DNA of 5,676 nt from Prevotellaceae bacterium (GTDB lineage: Bacteria; Bacteroidota; Bacteroidia; Bacteroidales; UBA932). Positions 1-5,026 of this stretch are shown one piece after another (the first letter of the stretch is position 1; every line of letters starts with the position of its first letter). The notes beneath the pieces are model-generated. The model saw nothing but the letters and a program-made list of their open reading frames with translations, did no database searches and was not told the DNA's origin. Location of the stretch: assembly GCA_031287815.1 (NCBI GenBank), contig JAITSM010000170.1, forward strand, positions 1-5,676. Reading direction: 5' to 3'. The translations under genes were made by a program, and so were the position numbers.

Positions 1-129
1 CGCTCGCCCTTCACCCTCACCTTCGACGAGAACCAGCGCGGCCAGGCCCTCTACTATTGCCTCTGCTGGGAAAACACCCGGGGCGAGAAAGGGCCGTACA
101 GCCCGATTGAGAAGGCGATCATTCCCTGA
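1..129 (+). CDS. C-terminal end of a probable surface/secreted Bacteroidota protein (5' end outside window)
   Basis: An open frame enters from the left edge and ends at TGA 127-129, giving the last 42 residues. The tail contains YYCLCWENTRGEKGPYSP and ends in AIIP. From memory, this pattern (aromatic strand, W-x-N-x-x-G-x-x-GP-[WY]-S, then a short I/V strand ending in IIP) closes many uncharacterised Bacteroidota proteins and resembles the last strands of a fibronectin type III-like fold. The body of the protein is missing, so its function cannot be given. A heptamer hairpin repeat and then an intrinsic terminator follow directly, so this is the end of its transcription unit. High GC codon use matches ridA, ftcD and holA. 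The reading frame is secure; the family assignment is weak. Confidence 0.7.
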   Translation, partial: RSPFTLTFDENQRGQALYYCLCWENTRGEKGPYSPIEKAIIP

Positions 130-133
130 CGGG

Positions 134-182
134 GCGATTTGCGATATGCGACTTGCGATTCGCAAATCGCAAATCGTAAATC
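134..182. repeat. Heptamer repeat cluster with inverted arms (GCGATTT / CGCAAAT)
   Basis: Seven consecutive units of 7, 7, 7, 6, 7, 7 and 7 bp fill this stretch. Four are of GCGATTT type (GCGATTT, GCGATAT, GCGACTT, GCGATT) and three are of the complementary CGCAAAT type (twice CGCAAAT, once CGTAAAT). The two halves are inverted, so the segment can fold into one long hairpin centred near 160. It lies between the stop codon of the upstream gene and its terminator, starting 4 bp after the stop, and so would be in the 3' UTR. Confidence 0.85.
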
Positions 183-190
183 TAATGAAA

Positions 191-226
191 GACGCGGGCA
201 GATAGAATACTGCCGGCGTTTTTTTT
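191..226 (+). terminator. Rho-independent terminator of the upstream gene
   Basis: Arms ACGCGGGCAG (192-201) and CTGCCGGCGT (210-219) pair at nine of ten positions, with one internal G-G mismatch, around an 8-nt loop. They are followed directly by eight T residues (219-226). The T-run on the + strand fixes the direction: it terminates the gene ending at 129 and separates it from ridA. Confidence 0.88.
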
Positions 227-245
227 ATGTTGTAAGTTGAAAATG

Positions 246-259
246 GGCTGGCGCCAGCC
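246..259. repeat. Perfect 14-bp palindrome GGCTGGCGCCAGCC (repeat family member)
   Basis: A perfect 7+7 palindrome. Variants recur at 1858-1868 (one internal base change), 3003-3014, 3044-3057 and 4838-4849, always outside genes and always beside heptamer repeats. It has no spacer and no T-run, so it is a poor terminator. It could be a protein-binding site or a repeat module. No function is assigned. Confidence 0.8.
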
Positions 260-262
260 AAC

Positions 263-367
263 TTTTAGTTCTTAACTTTTAGTTCTTAACTCCCCACTCA
301 TACATCATACCTCGCAAATCACAAATCGCAAGTCGCAAATCATACTTCATACCTCATAATTAATTCG
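263..367. repeat. Fifteen consecutive heptamers in one register upstream of ridA
   Basis: Read in steps of seven from 263, the sequence is two copies of the 14-mer TTTTAGTTCTTAAC (263-290), one unit TCCCCAC, then nine related heptamers of the form TC[AG][TC]A.. (298-360; for example TCATACA, TCATACC, TCGCAAA, TCACAAA, TCGCAAG, TCATAAT), then TAATTCG. No base is gained or lost between 263 and 360. The block runs up to the ridA -7 box at 368, so the repeat forms the sequence upstream of that promoter. It holds no gene-like open frame. Confidence 0.85.
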
Positions 368-375
368 TATTTTTG
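368..375 (+). promoter_or_regulatory. Putative -7 promoter box for ridA-ftcD (TATTTTTG)
   Basis: TATTTTTG matches the Bacteroidetes -7 consensus TAnnTTTG at every fixed position and lies 32 bp before the ridA ATG. The expected TTTG at about -33 would fall near 344 inside the heptamer repeat and is not recognisable, so the promoter is only half supported. The leader is A/T-rich with a run of A before the start codon, as usual in this phylum, where Shine-Dalgarno sequences are rare. Confidence 0.45.
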
Positions 376-407
376 TAAACGTAATTATTTTAAAAAAAAA
401 TAGGCGA

Positions 408-785
408 ATGAAAAAAATCATTGTATCTCCTGATGCTCCTAAAGCTGTGGGGCCGTATAGCCAGGCGGTGGAAGCCAACGGCACGCTGTATATTTCCGGG
501 CAGTTGCCGATAGACCCGGCTACCGGGAAATTTGCCGAAGGCGGTATTGCGGAACAAACGGCGCAATGCCTCAAAAATACCGGCGCAATCCTTGCCGAAG
601 CCGGCTACGGCTATTCCCATGTGGTCAAATCCACCGTCCTGCTGGCCGACATGAACGGCTTCGCCGCCATGAACGAAGTGTATGCCCGGTTTTATGCCGA
701 GCCCTACCCGGCGCGCGTGGCCTACCAGGTAGCCAAATTGCCTATGGGCGCACAGGTCGAAATAGAAACCATTGCGGTCAAATGA
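408..785 (+). CDS. ridA: RidA family 2-iminobutanoate/2-iminopropanoate deaminase
   Basis: RidA (YjgF/YER057c/UK114 family) is a small cytoplasmic trimer. It hydrolyses enamine/imine intermediates such as 2-aminoacrylate, released by PLP enzymes acting on serine and threonine, and so protects PLP enzymes from damage. The 125-residue length is normal for the family. Visible signatures are APKAVGPYSQAV (residues 10-21), the YISGQLP strand (28-34), and the C-terminal block PARVAYQVAKLPMGAQVEIE (101-120). Arg103 matches the substrate carboxylate-binding arginine (Arg105 in E. coli RidA) and Glu118 the conserved glutamate (Glu120); Tyr17 is also kept. All key residues are present, so it is probably an active deaminase, not one of the inactive paralogues. 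The ATG at 408 gives the canonical N-terminus. Its stop overlaps the start of ftcD (ATGA), pointing to one transcript and coupled translation. Confidence 0.95.
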   Translation: MKKIIVSPDAPKAVGPYSQAVEANGTLYISGQLPIDPATGKFAEGGIAEQTAQCLKNTGAILAEAGYGYSHVVKSTVLLADMNGFAAMNEVYARFYAEPYPARVAYQVAKLPMGAQVEIETIAVK

Positions 786-1777
786 AAACAATCGAATGTG
801 TTCCCAATTTTAGCGAGGGGCGGGATAAGGCGGTTATCCGGCAAATTACCGGCGTTCTGGCGGCGGTGGAAGGCATCCGGTTGTTGAATGTCGAATCGGG
901 CTGGGCGGCCAACCGGACGGTGGTTACGTTTGCCGGCGCGCCGGAGGCCGTGTGCGAGGCGGCTTTCCGGGCGGTGAAAAAGGCAACGGAAGTAATCGAC
1001 ATGCGCCGGCATCACGGTGCGCATCCGCGCTTCGGCGCGACCGACGTGTTGCCGCTTGTTCCCCTTTCCGGCATTACGATGGAAGAGACTGCCGCTCTCG
1101 CGCGGGCGCTGGGAAAACGTATCGGCGAGGAGCTCCGGCTGCCGGTGTATGCTTACGAATACGCCGCTTTCGACGAACGCCGCCGCAACCTTGCCTTTTG
1201 CCGTTCGGGCGAATACGAAGGGCTGGAGGCCAAGCTGGCAAAGCCGGAATGGGTGCCCGACTTTGGCCCTGCCGCTTTTGTGCCGGCGTCCGGCGCCATT
1301 GCCGTAGGCGCACGCCCCTTTCTCATTGCTTACAATGTGAATCTGGATACGGCAGCGGTGCGCCTGGCGCAGGAGATAGCCTGCGATGTGCGCGAAAAAG
1401 GCTGCGAAACCCGCCAGCCCGGCCTCTTGAAGGCGGTGAAAGCTATCGGGTGGTATATCGAAGAATACGGCAAGGCGCAAGTGTCGATGAACCTGTGCGA
1501 CCTCTCCGTTACGCCGCTGCACGTGGCGTTTGATACGGTCTGCGAGCGGGCGCAGGCGCGGGGATGCCGCGTAACGGGGTCGGAACTGGTCGGGCTCGCG
1601 CCGCTGCAAGCCATGCGGGATGCCGGAAAATACTTTTTGGAAAAACAACAACGCCCCGCCGGCGTAACGGACAGGGAACTTATCTCCGCCGCCGTCCGCG
1701 CTATGGGGCTCGATGAACTGGCGCCCTTCGACCCGTCAAAAAAAATACTTAATTTAATTATGAATTATGAATTATGA
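782..1777 (+). CDS. ftcD: Glutamate formimidoyltransferase (monofunctional formiminotransferase)
   Basis: This cytoplasmic enzyme (EC 2.1.2.5) transfers the formimino group of N-formimino-L-glutamate, from histidine degradation, to tetrahydrofolate, feeding one-carbon metabolism. The protein starts MKTIECVPNFSEGRD, the family's N-terminal signature. It carries RRHHGAHPRFGATDVLPLVP near residues 75-94; His81 matches the catalytic histidine (His82) of the mammalian enzyme. The C-terminal subdomain holds NLCDLSVTPLHVAF. At 331 residues it contains only the transferase part, so cyclodeaminase must be encoded elsewhere. No other hut genes lie in the window. The open frame continues upstream through ridA, but ATG 782 gives the correct N-terminus and an ATGA overlap. 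The last residues (about NLIMNYEL) and the stop codon are encoded by an intergenic heptamer repeat, so the C-terminal tip is probably not ancestral. GC is high. A RidA partner is plausible because both proteins bear on one-carbon metabolism, but that link is inference. Confidence 0.95.
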   Translation: MKTIECVPNFSEGRDKAVIRQITGVLAAVEGIRLLNVESGWAANRTVVTFAGAPEAVCEAAFRAVKKATEVIDMRRHHGAHPRFGATDVLPLVPLSGITMEETAALARALGKRIGEELRLPVYAYEYAAFDERRRNLAFCRSGEYEGLEAKLAKPEWVPDFGPAAFVPASGAIAVGARPFLIAYNVNLDTAAVRLAQEIACDVREKGCETRQPGLLKAVKAIGWYIEEYGKAQVSMNLCDLSVTPLHVAFDTVCERAQARGCRVTGSELVGLAPLQAMRDAGKYFLEKQQRPAGVTDRELISAAVRAMGLDELAPFDPSKKILNLIMNYEL

Positions 1778-1780
1778 ATT
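1760..1780. repeat. Three tandem ATGAATT heptamers overlapping the ftcD stop
   Basis: Three exact copies of ATGAATT stand at 1760, 1767 and 1774. The first two and the start of the third are read as the last codons of ftcD and its TGA stop (1775-1777). Because 7 is not a multiple of 3, such an array reaches a stop in any reading frame within a few units. Confidence 0.85.
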
Positions 1781-1797
1781 AGGCTTGCGCCTTTTAA

Positions 1798-1931
1798 AGT
1801 TAAGAACTAAGAGTTAAGAACTAAGAGTTAAGAACTAAGAGTTAAGAACTAAGAGTTGGCTGTCGCCAGAGGTTAGCAGGCAATCAATAGACACTCCATA
1901 CATCATACATCATAATTTTCAATTTTCAATT
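1798..1931. repeat. 14-bp tandem repeat and heptamer array between ftcD and holA
   Basis: Four exact tandem copies of AGTTAAGAACTAAG (1798-1853) are followed by AGTTGGC and a variant of the 14-bp palindrome (1858-1868, TCG for GCG). After an irregular stretch (1869-1896) come five heptamers: CATACAT twice, CATAATT, and TTCAATT twice (1897-1931). The last ends 7 bp before the holA ATG, so the repeat forms the untranslated leader of holA. The segment 1825-1868 is an inverted copy of 249-292 with 41 of 44 bases matching. There is no clear terminator for ftcD and no complete TAnnTTTG box; TAATTTTC at 1914-1921 is one base off. Confidence 0.85.
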
Positions 1932-1938
1932 AAAAAAG

Positions 1939-2976
1939 ATGGCTACAAAAATAAAATTTAAAGAAGCGGTGGCGAACTATGAGCGGATACTGGCGGATTT
2001 GAAGAATAAAAAATACCGGCCGGTATACTTGCTGATGGGCGAAGAAACGTACTACATCGACCAAATCGGTAACTATATTGCACAAAATGTGCTGACGGAA
2101 TCCGAGCGCAGTTTCAACCAGCTTATCCTGTATGGCAAAGACACGACGGCGCCGCAGTTAATCGACACGGCGCGCCGTTTCCCGATGATGGCCAGCCGGC
2201 AGGTGGTGATTGTCCGCGAAGCGCAAGACCTGAAAAAAATCGAACAGCTGGAAGCCTACCTGAAACAAGCCCCCGAAACGACCTTGCTGGTATTGTGCTA
2301 CAAGGGAAAAACGGTGGACAAGCGCACCTCGTTTTACAAACTGGCGGCCAAAGCGGGCGAAGTGCTGGAAACCGCCTTGCCCTACGACAACGAATTAACC
2401 GCATGGATTACCGGCTACCTGAACCAAAAGGGATGCACCATCGACCCCAAAGCGAGCGCCATACTGGCGGAATATCTGGGCGCCGACCTCTCCAAAATCG
2501 CCAACGAGCTGGATAAGCTCTTTACCCTGCTGCCCGAAGGCAACAAGCGCATCTCGTCCGAAGATATTGAGAAAAATATCGGCATCAGTAAAGATTATAA
2601 TACCTTTGAACTGAACAGCGCCATCGCCCGGCGCGATATATTGAAAGCAAACCGCATTGTACAGCACTTTGCGCACAACCCCAACGGCTACCCGATTGTC
2701 GTTACCATCAGTACGCTGTTCATGGAATTTTCACGCATACTGAAGCTGCATTTCCTGAAACGCAAGCCCGGCAGCCAGAATGCGGCGGCGGAACTGGGCA
2801 TTCATCCGTTTTTTGTGCGCGATTACGAGCAGGCCGCCGCTATTTACCCCATAGGAAAAGCCGTAGAGGTGATTTCCCTCCTGCGCGAATACGACATGCG
2901 CAGCAAGGGATTTAACAACGGCTCCGCCACCCACGGCGAACTCCTGCGCGAACTCGTGTTTAAAATAATGCACTGA
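1939..2976 (+). CDS. holA: DNA polymerase III subunit delta
   Basis: HolA is the delta subunit of the clamp-loader complex and opens the beta sliding clamp so it can be placed on DNA. The protein has 345 residues, like other HolA proteins (343 in E. coli). Recognisable blocks are RPVYLLMGEETYYID (27-41), the start of the N-terminal AAA+-like domain without a working Walker A; RRFPMMASRQVVIVREA (79-95); LGADLSKIANELDKL (180-194), the conserved helix before the third domain; and SKDYNTFELNSAI (217-229), where the C-terminal collar domain begins. ATG 1939 gives the expected N-terminus and lies just after a heptamer repeat and an A-rich stretch, with no Shine-Dalgarno sequence. It stands alone between repeat blocks and converges on the FISUMP gene on the other strand. 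This is a core housekeeping gene, so the left part is ordinary chromosome. Confidence 0.95.
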   Translation: MATKIKFKEAVANYERILADLKNKKYRPVYLLMGEETYYIDQIGNYIAQNVLTESERSFNQLILYGKDTTAPQLIDTARRFPMMASRQVVIVREAQDLKKIEQLEAYLKQAPETTLLVLCYKGKTVDKRTSFYKLAAKAGEVLETALPYDNELTAWITGYLNQKGCTIDPKASAILAEYLGADLSKIANELDKLFTLLPEGNKRISSEDIEKNIGISKDYNTFELNSAIARRDILKANRIVQHFAHNPNGYPIVVTISTLFMEFSRILKLHFLKRKPGSQNAAAELGIHPFFVRDYEQAAAIYPIGKAVEVISLLREYDMRSKGFNNGSATHGELLRELVFKIMH

Positions 2977-2984
2977 GGAATTTG

Positions 2985-3074
2985 AGTTAAGAACTAAGAG
3001 TTGGCTGGCGCCGGAAAGCAGTAGGCAGTTTTCAGTAGGCAGTGGCTGGCGCCAACCCATTTTTCATTTTCCAT
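2985..3074. repeat. Repeat block between convergent holA and the FISUMP gene
   Basis: One copy of AGTTAAGAACTAAG and AGTT (2985-3002) is followed by a palindrome variant GGCTGGCGCCGG (3003-3014). Four CAGT-type heptamers follow (CAGTAGG, CAGTTTT, CAGTAGG, CAGTGGC; 3019-3046), which run into a second palindrome variant (3044-3057). Then CAT recurs every 7 bp at 3058, 3065 and 3072. These are the same modules as upstream of holA and ridA, here placed 9 bp after the holA stop. No convincing terminator with a T-run is visible for either convergent gene. Confidence 0.8.
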
Positions 3075-3135
3075 TCAGAAAAGATTGCGCGAGGAAGCCC
3101 TGAGGGAAACAAGTCATAGCATTATTTGGATTAAA

Positions 3136-4413
3136 TTACAGTTGGCGGAAGCAACGGACTGGCACTTTTCTGTCTTGACCGTCGCAGTACACACTTAACA
3201 GAACCCCGTCGGCATAACTGTGGCCACTATTCAGGTTTATGCACAAACCCCAATCTTGATACTCACTATTATTACCTCTCCAACCTTCCTGATAATATGG
3301 TGCAGATTGCCCATAAGCGTTTGTCCACATCGCATCCGACCATCCATAATAGTTGTTTCCCTTTAATACGGGATTGTCTATAGCTCCTAACCGTTGTGTT
3401 ATTAGTATGTTGCGCCCTTGTTTGAACAAGCAACTTACAGGCGTAATGTCTACTAAAGAAGTGACATCAATAGCATCGACGAAAGCACGCCAATCATCAT
3501 AAACGGGTAATATCCAGTTGTTCGGACAGACTCCTTGTTTGTTTGCACCATAGCCACTTGCACCGGTGGAGCCAGTGTATGTACTGCTCATTTGAGCCCC
3601 TGTGTACAACCTTCCACATTTGTCTGGTGTACAATTGGCGGCTGAATTTACAATGCCAGCTCCCGCATACTTCACACTTTGTGCTAACCACCATTTATTG
3701 TCGGGCATCAAAACAATTCTATACAATTCATTATCTCTACTGTCCTTGATGTACGCTTCCCAATTCTTTGCCCCGCTGGTACGCAATTGGCAGACATGAG
3801 AAGCATCAACAAATAAATCACTGCCGGTGTAAGGACAAAAACCCCATGGGCATGCTGTTTTATCAGTCATTGTTACCGGTGTTATAGTCAATTCTGAAGC
3901 GGTTATGGTTGCCCCTGTTACTGTTTGGGCGGTTGTGCCATCAGCAGCTATCAATGTAAACGGCGGCGTACCGTGCAAGGTGTATGTTCCATTATTATAT
4001 GACACATTCGGCGGGCAATCGGAAACATAAGCGCACCAATTAAATTGTGCCGGCACATTGCTCAACGTTGCGGTTATCGTAGCATTGTAAGTACCGGAAC
4101 TCCCCGACGTGCCTTGCAGCCAAAAGCCTTTATCGGTTGTTGTTTCTCTCGTTGGCGTGCCGGAAGTAGCGGTAGGCATTCCCGCAATCAATGCACGTTC
4201 CCAACTGCCCGAAGGTACGTTGTTCGTTACAGGGCGATAATCAATAAATACCCACACTTTGGAATTATGCCTGCCGGTACGGGAGCTATTCAACCATGAT
4301 ACATTAAATGTAACGGCGTTGTTTTTTGTACTAACAGGCGTAACCGTAACGCCAGTTTGTGCGCTTGCTGTAATACTTATCAGCATTGTAAAAAAGAAAA
4401 GTTTTGTTTTCAT
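3136..4413 (-). CDS. Secreted FISUMP-domain protein
   Basis: A 425-residue exported protein. The start ATG at 4413-4411 gives a signal peptide, MKTKLFFFTMLISITASA, with likely signal peptidase I cleavage before Gln19. An in-frame opening continues upstream to a TTG at 4722 but would bury this signal, so it was not used. Residues about 20-190 form a beta-rich domain (FNVSWLNSSRTGRHNSKVWV; later FNWCAYVSDCPPNVSY and YTLHGTPPFTLIAADG) that I recall from exported Bacteroidota proteins of unknown role. Residues about 200-425 match the FISUMP domain (TIGR02145/PF09603): DSRDNELYRIVLMPDNKWWLAQ (its first 20 at 224-243), GRLYTGAQ (267-274), GVCPNNWILPVYDDWRAF (294-311) and the closing VPVRCFRQ (417-424). 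Twelve cysteines in the mature protein fit disulfides outside the cytoplasm. No lipobox or C-terminal sorting domain is visible. The role is unknown; FISUMP proteins are usually annotated as surface or secreted. GC is lower in the FISUMP half (about 40% in sampled lines) than in the N-terminal half (about 53%). Confidence 0.85.
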   Translation of the reverse strand: MKTKLFFFTMLISITASAQTGVTVTPVSTKNNAVTFNVSWLNSSRTGRHNSKVWVFIDYRPVTNNVPSGSWERALIAGMPTATSGTPTRETTTDKGFWLQGTSGSSGTYNATITATLSNVPAQFNWCAYVSDCPPNVSYNNGTYTLHGTPPFTLIAADGTTAQTVTGATITASELTITPVTMTDKTACPWGFCPYTGSDLFVDASHVCQLRTSGAKNWEAYIKDSRDNELYRIVLMPDNKWWLAQSVKYAGAGIVNSAANCTPDKCGRLYTGAQMSSTYTGSTGASGYGANKQGVCPNNWILPVYDDWRAFVDAIDVTSLVDITPVSCLFKQGRNILITQRLGAIDNPVLKGNNYYGWSDAMWTNAYGQSAPYYQEGWRGNNSEYQDWGLCINLNSGHSYADGVLLSVYCDGQDRKVPVRCFRQL

Positions 4414-4445
4414 AAAAATATATTTTAAAAAGTTAATATTACTTT

Positions 4446-4506
4446 TTGCAGCTTTGGGGTTGTTCACAAACACAAACTTTTTAATATAAACAACCTCTTG
4501 CTGCAA
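4446..4506 (-). promoter_or_regulatory. Two-part stem-loop in the FISUMP leader
   Basis: Outer arms TTGCAGC (4446-4452) and GCTGCAA (4500-4506) and inner arms GGTTGTT (4458-4464) and AACAACC (4489-4495) are all perfectly complementary. They are separated by a 5-by-4 nt internal loop and capped by a 24-nt loop. The structure ends 32 nt before the ATG. On the - strand no T-run follows, so it is not a terminator for this transcript. A translational or stability element is possible. Confidence 0.5.
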
Positions 4507-4528
4507 TTTTTTATTCGCTGCCAAAGAA

Positions 4529-4545
4529 TGTACAATTTTTGTACA
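4529..4545. promoter_or_regulatory. Palindrome TGTACAA-N3-TTGTACA, candidate operator
   Basis: Perfect 7-bp inverted arms lie around a 3-bp spacer, the size of a dimeric regulator site. It lies about 230 bp downstream of the likely promoter, inside the leader, and 115 bp before the FISUMP start. It could be an operator, a small RNA hairpin, or chance in A/T-rich sequence. Confidence 0.3.
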
Positions 4546-4595
4546 CTCTTCAATTTTTAGGGCTTCTGTTATTGCATTACAAAAAATAAAAAGAA

Positions 4596-4663
4596 ACGTG
4601 AATTGATACCGACTCCCTAAGAGGTTCTGACAACCCGAAAAACAAGCCGATATCAACTCACGT
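4596..4663 (-). promoter_or_regulatory. 16-bp stem-loop in the distal FISUMP leader
   Basis: As RNA of the - strand, ACGTGAGTTGATATCG (4663-4648) pairs with CGGTATCAATTCACGT (4611-4596) over all 16 positions, two of them G-U. Read as + strand RNA the same two positions become A-C and C-A mismatches, so the structure favours - strand transcription. The 36-nt loop contains a further small hairpin GGTT-GTCAG-AACC. It could be a regulatory leader element or the relic of a mobile element end; nothing in the sequence decides. Confidence 0.55.
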
Positions 4664-4775
4664 CGAAAACGGCTTCTATTCTTAGTTTCTCTAAAATTGT
4701 CAGATTTCTTAGACTTGAACAAAAGCCATTGAAATATTATTCAACTCCGATAAAAAAGAACATCAATAACCGCTG

Positions 4776-4806
4776 CAAATATAGAACAATATTTTTTAAT
4801 TGCAAC
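4776..4806 (-). promoter_or_regulatory. Bacteroidetes-type promoter for the FISUMP gene
   Basis: On the - strand GTTG (4806-4803) is followed after 19 nt by TATATTTG (4783-4776). The -7 box matches TAnnTTTG fully, the -33 box matches TTTG in three of four bases, and the spacing is within the 19-21 nt usual for this phylum. It lies downstream of the rRNA terminator, so the FISUMP gene has its own transcription start, near 4770. Confidence 0.6.
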
Positions 4807-4837
4807 TATTTTTGAATATTTTTTCCGTAAGGTGGTG

Positions 4838-4866
4838 TTGGCGCCAGCCATTTCTCCATTTTCCAT
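4838..4866. repeat. Repeat module: partial palindrome plus TTTCCAT-type units
   Basis: TTGGCGCCAGCC (4838-4849) is a 12-base version of the 14-bp palindrome. It is followed by CAT at 4849, 4857 and 4864, resembling 3044-3074. It lies between the rRNA terminator and the FISUMP promoter. Confidence 0.7.
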
Positions 4867-4878
4867 TCAATAAACGCG

Positions 4879-4910
4879 AACCCGCCCTGCATTTTCATAC
4901 AGGGCGGGTT
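4879..4910 (-). terminator. Terminator hairpin of the rRNA operon
   Basis: AACCCGCCCTG (4879-4889) and CAGGGCGGGTT (4900-4910) are exact complements; two further pairs, one of them G-U on the - strand, extend the stem to 13 bp around a 6-nt loop. It starts a few nt after the 3' end of 5S. The downstream tract on the - strand (CGCGTTTATTG) is only modestly T-rich, but the position and very stable stem fit rRNA operon termination. Confidence 0.8.
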
Positions 4911-4916
4911 ATTATT

Positions 4917-5026
4917 CAGGCGGCGGCCTACTCTCCCACCTGGTCGGGCAGTACCATCGGCGCTGGCGGGTTTAACTTCTCTGTTCGGGATGGGAAGAGG
5001 TGATGCCCCGCCGCTATAGCCACCTA
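4917..5026 (-). rRNA. rrf: 5S ribosomal RNA
   Basis: On the - strand the sequence carries the 5S core: CCCATCCCGAACAGAGAAGT, then TTAAACCCGCCAGCGCCGA, TGGTACTGC and GGGAGAGTAGG. Helix I is visible as AGGTGGC at the 5' end (5025-5019) pairing with GCCGCCT at the 3' end (4924-4918), all seven positions including one G-U. The ends are set from this helix and may be off by 1-3 nt. The terminator hairpin follows immediately. The 23S gene lies upstream on the same strand, but separated by a 590-nt spacer. Confidence 0.95.

Larger units (their letters stand above)
4414..4769 (-). other. Long structured 5' leader of the FISUMP gene
   Basis: If transcription starts just after the -7 box at 4783-4776, the mRNA has about 355 untranslated nt before ATG 4413. 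This leader contains two stem-loops (4663-4596 and 4506-4446) and a palindrome (4545-4529). It also has very short open frames: an 8-codon one starting at 4763 (MFFFIGVE) and a 6-codon one starting at 4729 (MAFVQV). Nothing matches a riboswitch class I know. The last 30 nt before the start codon are almost all A and T, without a Shine-Dalgarno sequence. The same stretch is open in frame with the gene from TTG 4722, but that translation looks like no known protein. Confidence 0.45.

Noticed and set aside
566..781. Upstream in-frame extension of ftcD through ridA
   Set aside because: The known FtcD N-terminus begins at MKTIECVPNFSEG (782); the extension is ridA read out of frame.
722..1651. Long open frame on the - strand opposite ridA/ftcD (309 codons)
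   Set aside because: It is a shadow of high-GC coding sequence on the + strand. The translation is rich in Arg, His and Pro with no family signature, and ftcD is unmistakable.
1798..1857. Tandem repeats as a possible CRISPR array
   Set aside because: The 14-bp units follow each other without spacers and no cas gene is near.
4446..4513. Stem-loop followed by a T-run on the + strand as a terminator
   Set aside because: No + strand gene ends near it; holA stops almost 1.5 kb away and the intervening gene runs the other way. The 24-nt loop is also large for a terminator.
4596..4663. 16-bp inverted repeat as the terminal repeats of an insertion sequence
   Set aside because: The arms are only 36 nt apart, there is no transposase remnant between or beside them that I can recognise, and no target-site duplication is visible.
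4414..4722. In-frame 103-codon extension of the FISUMP protein from a TTG
   Set aside because: It would place the signal peptide inside the protein, contains two RNA stem-loops, and resembles no protein. Its openness may be partly chance in A/T-rich DNA.
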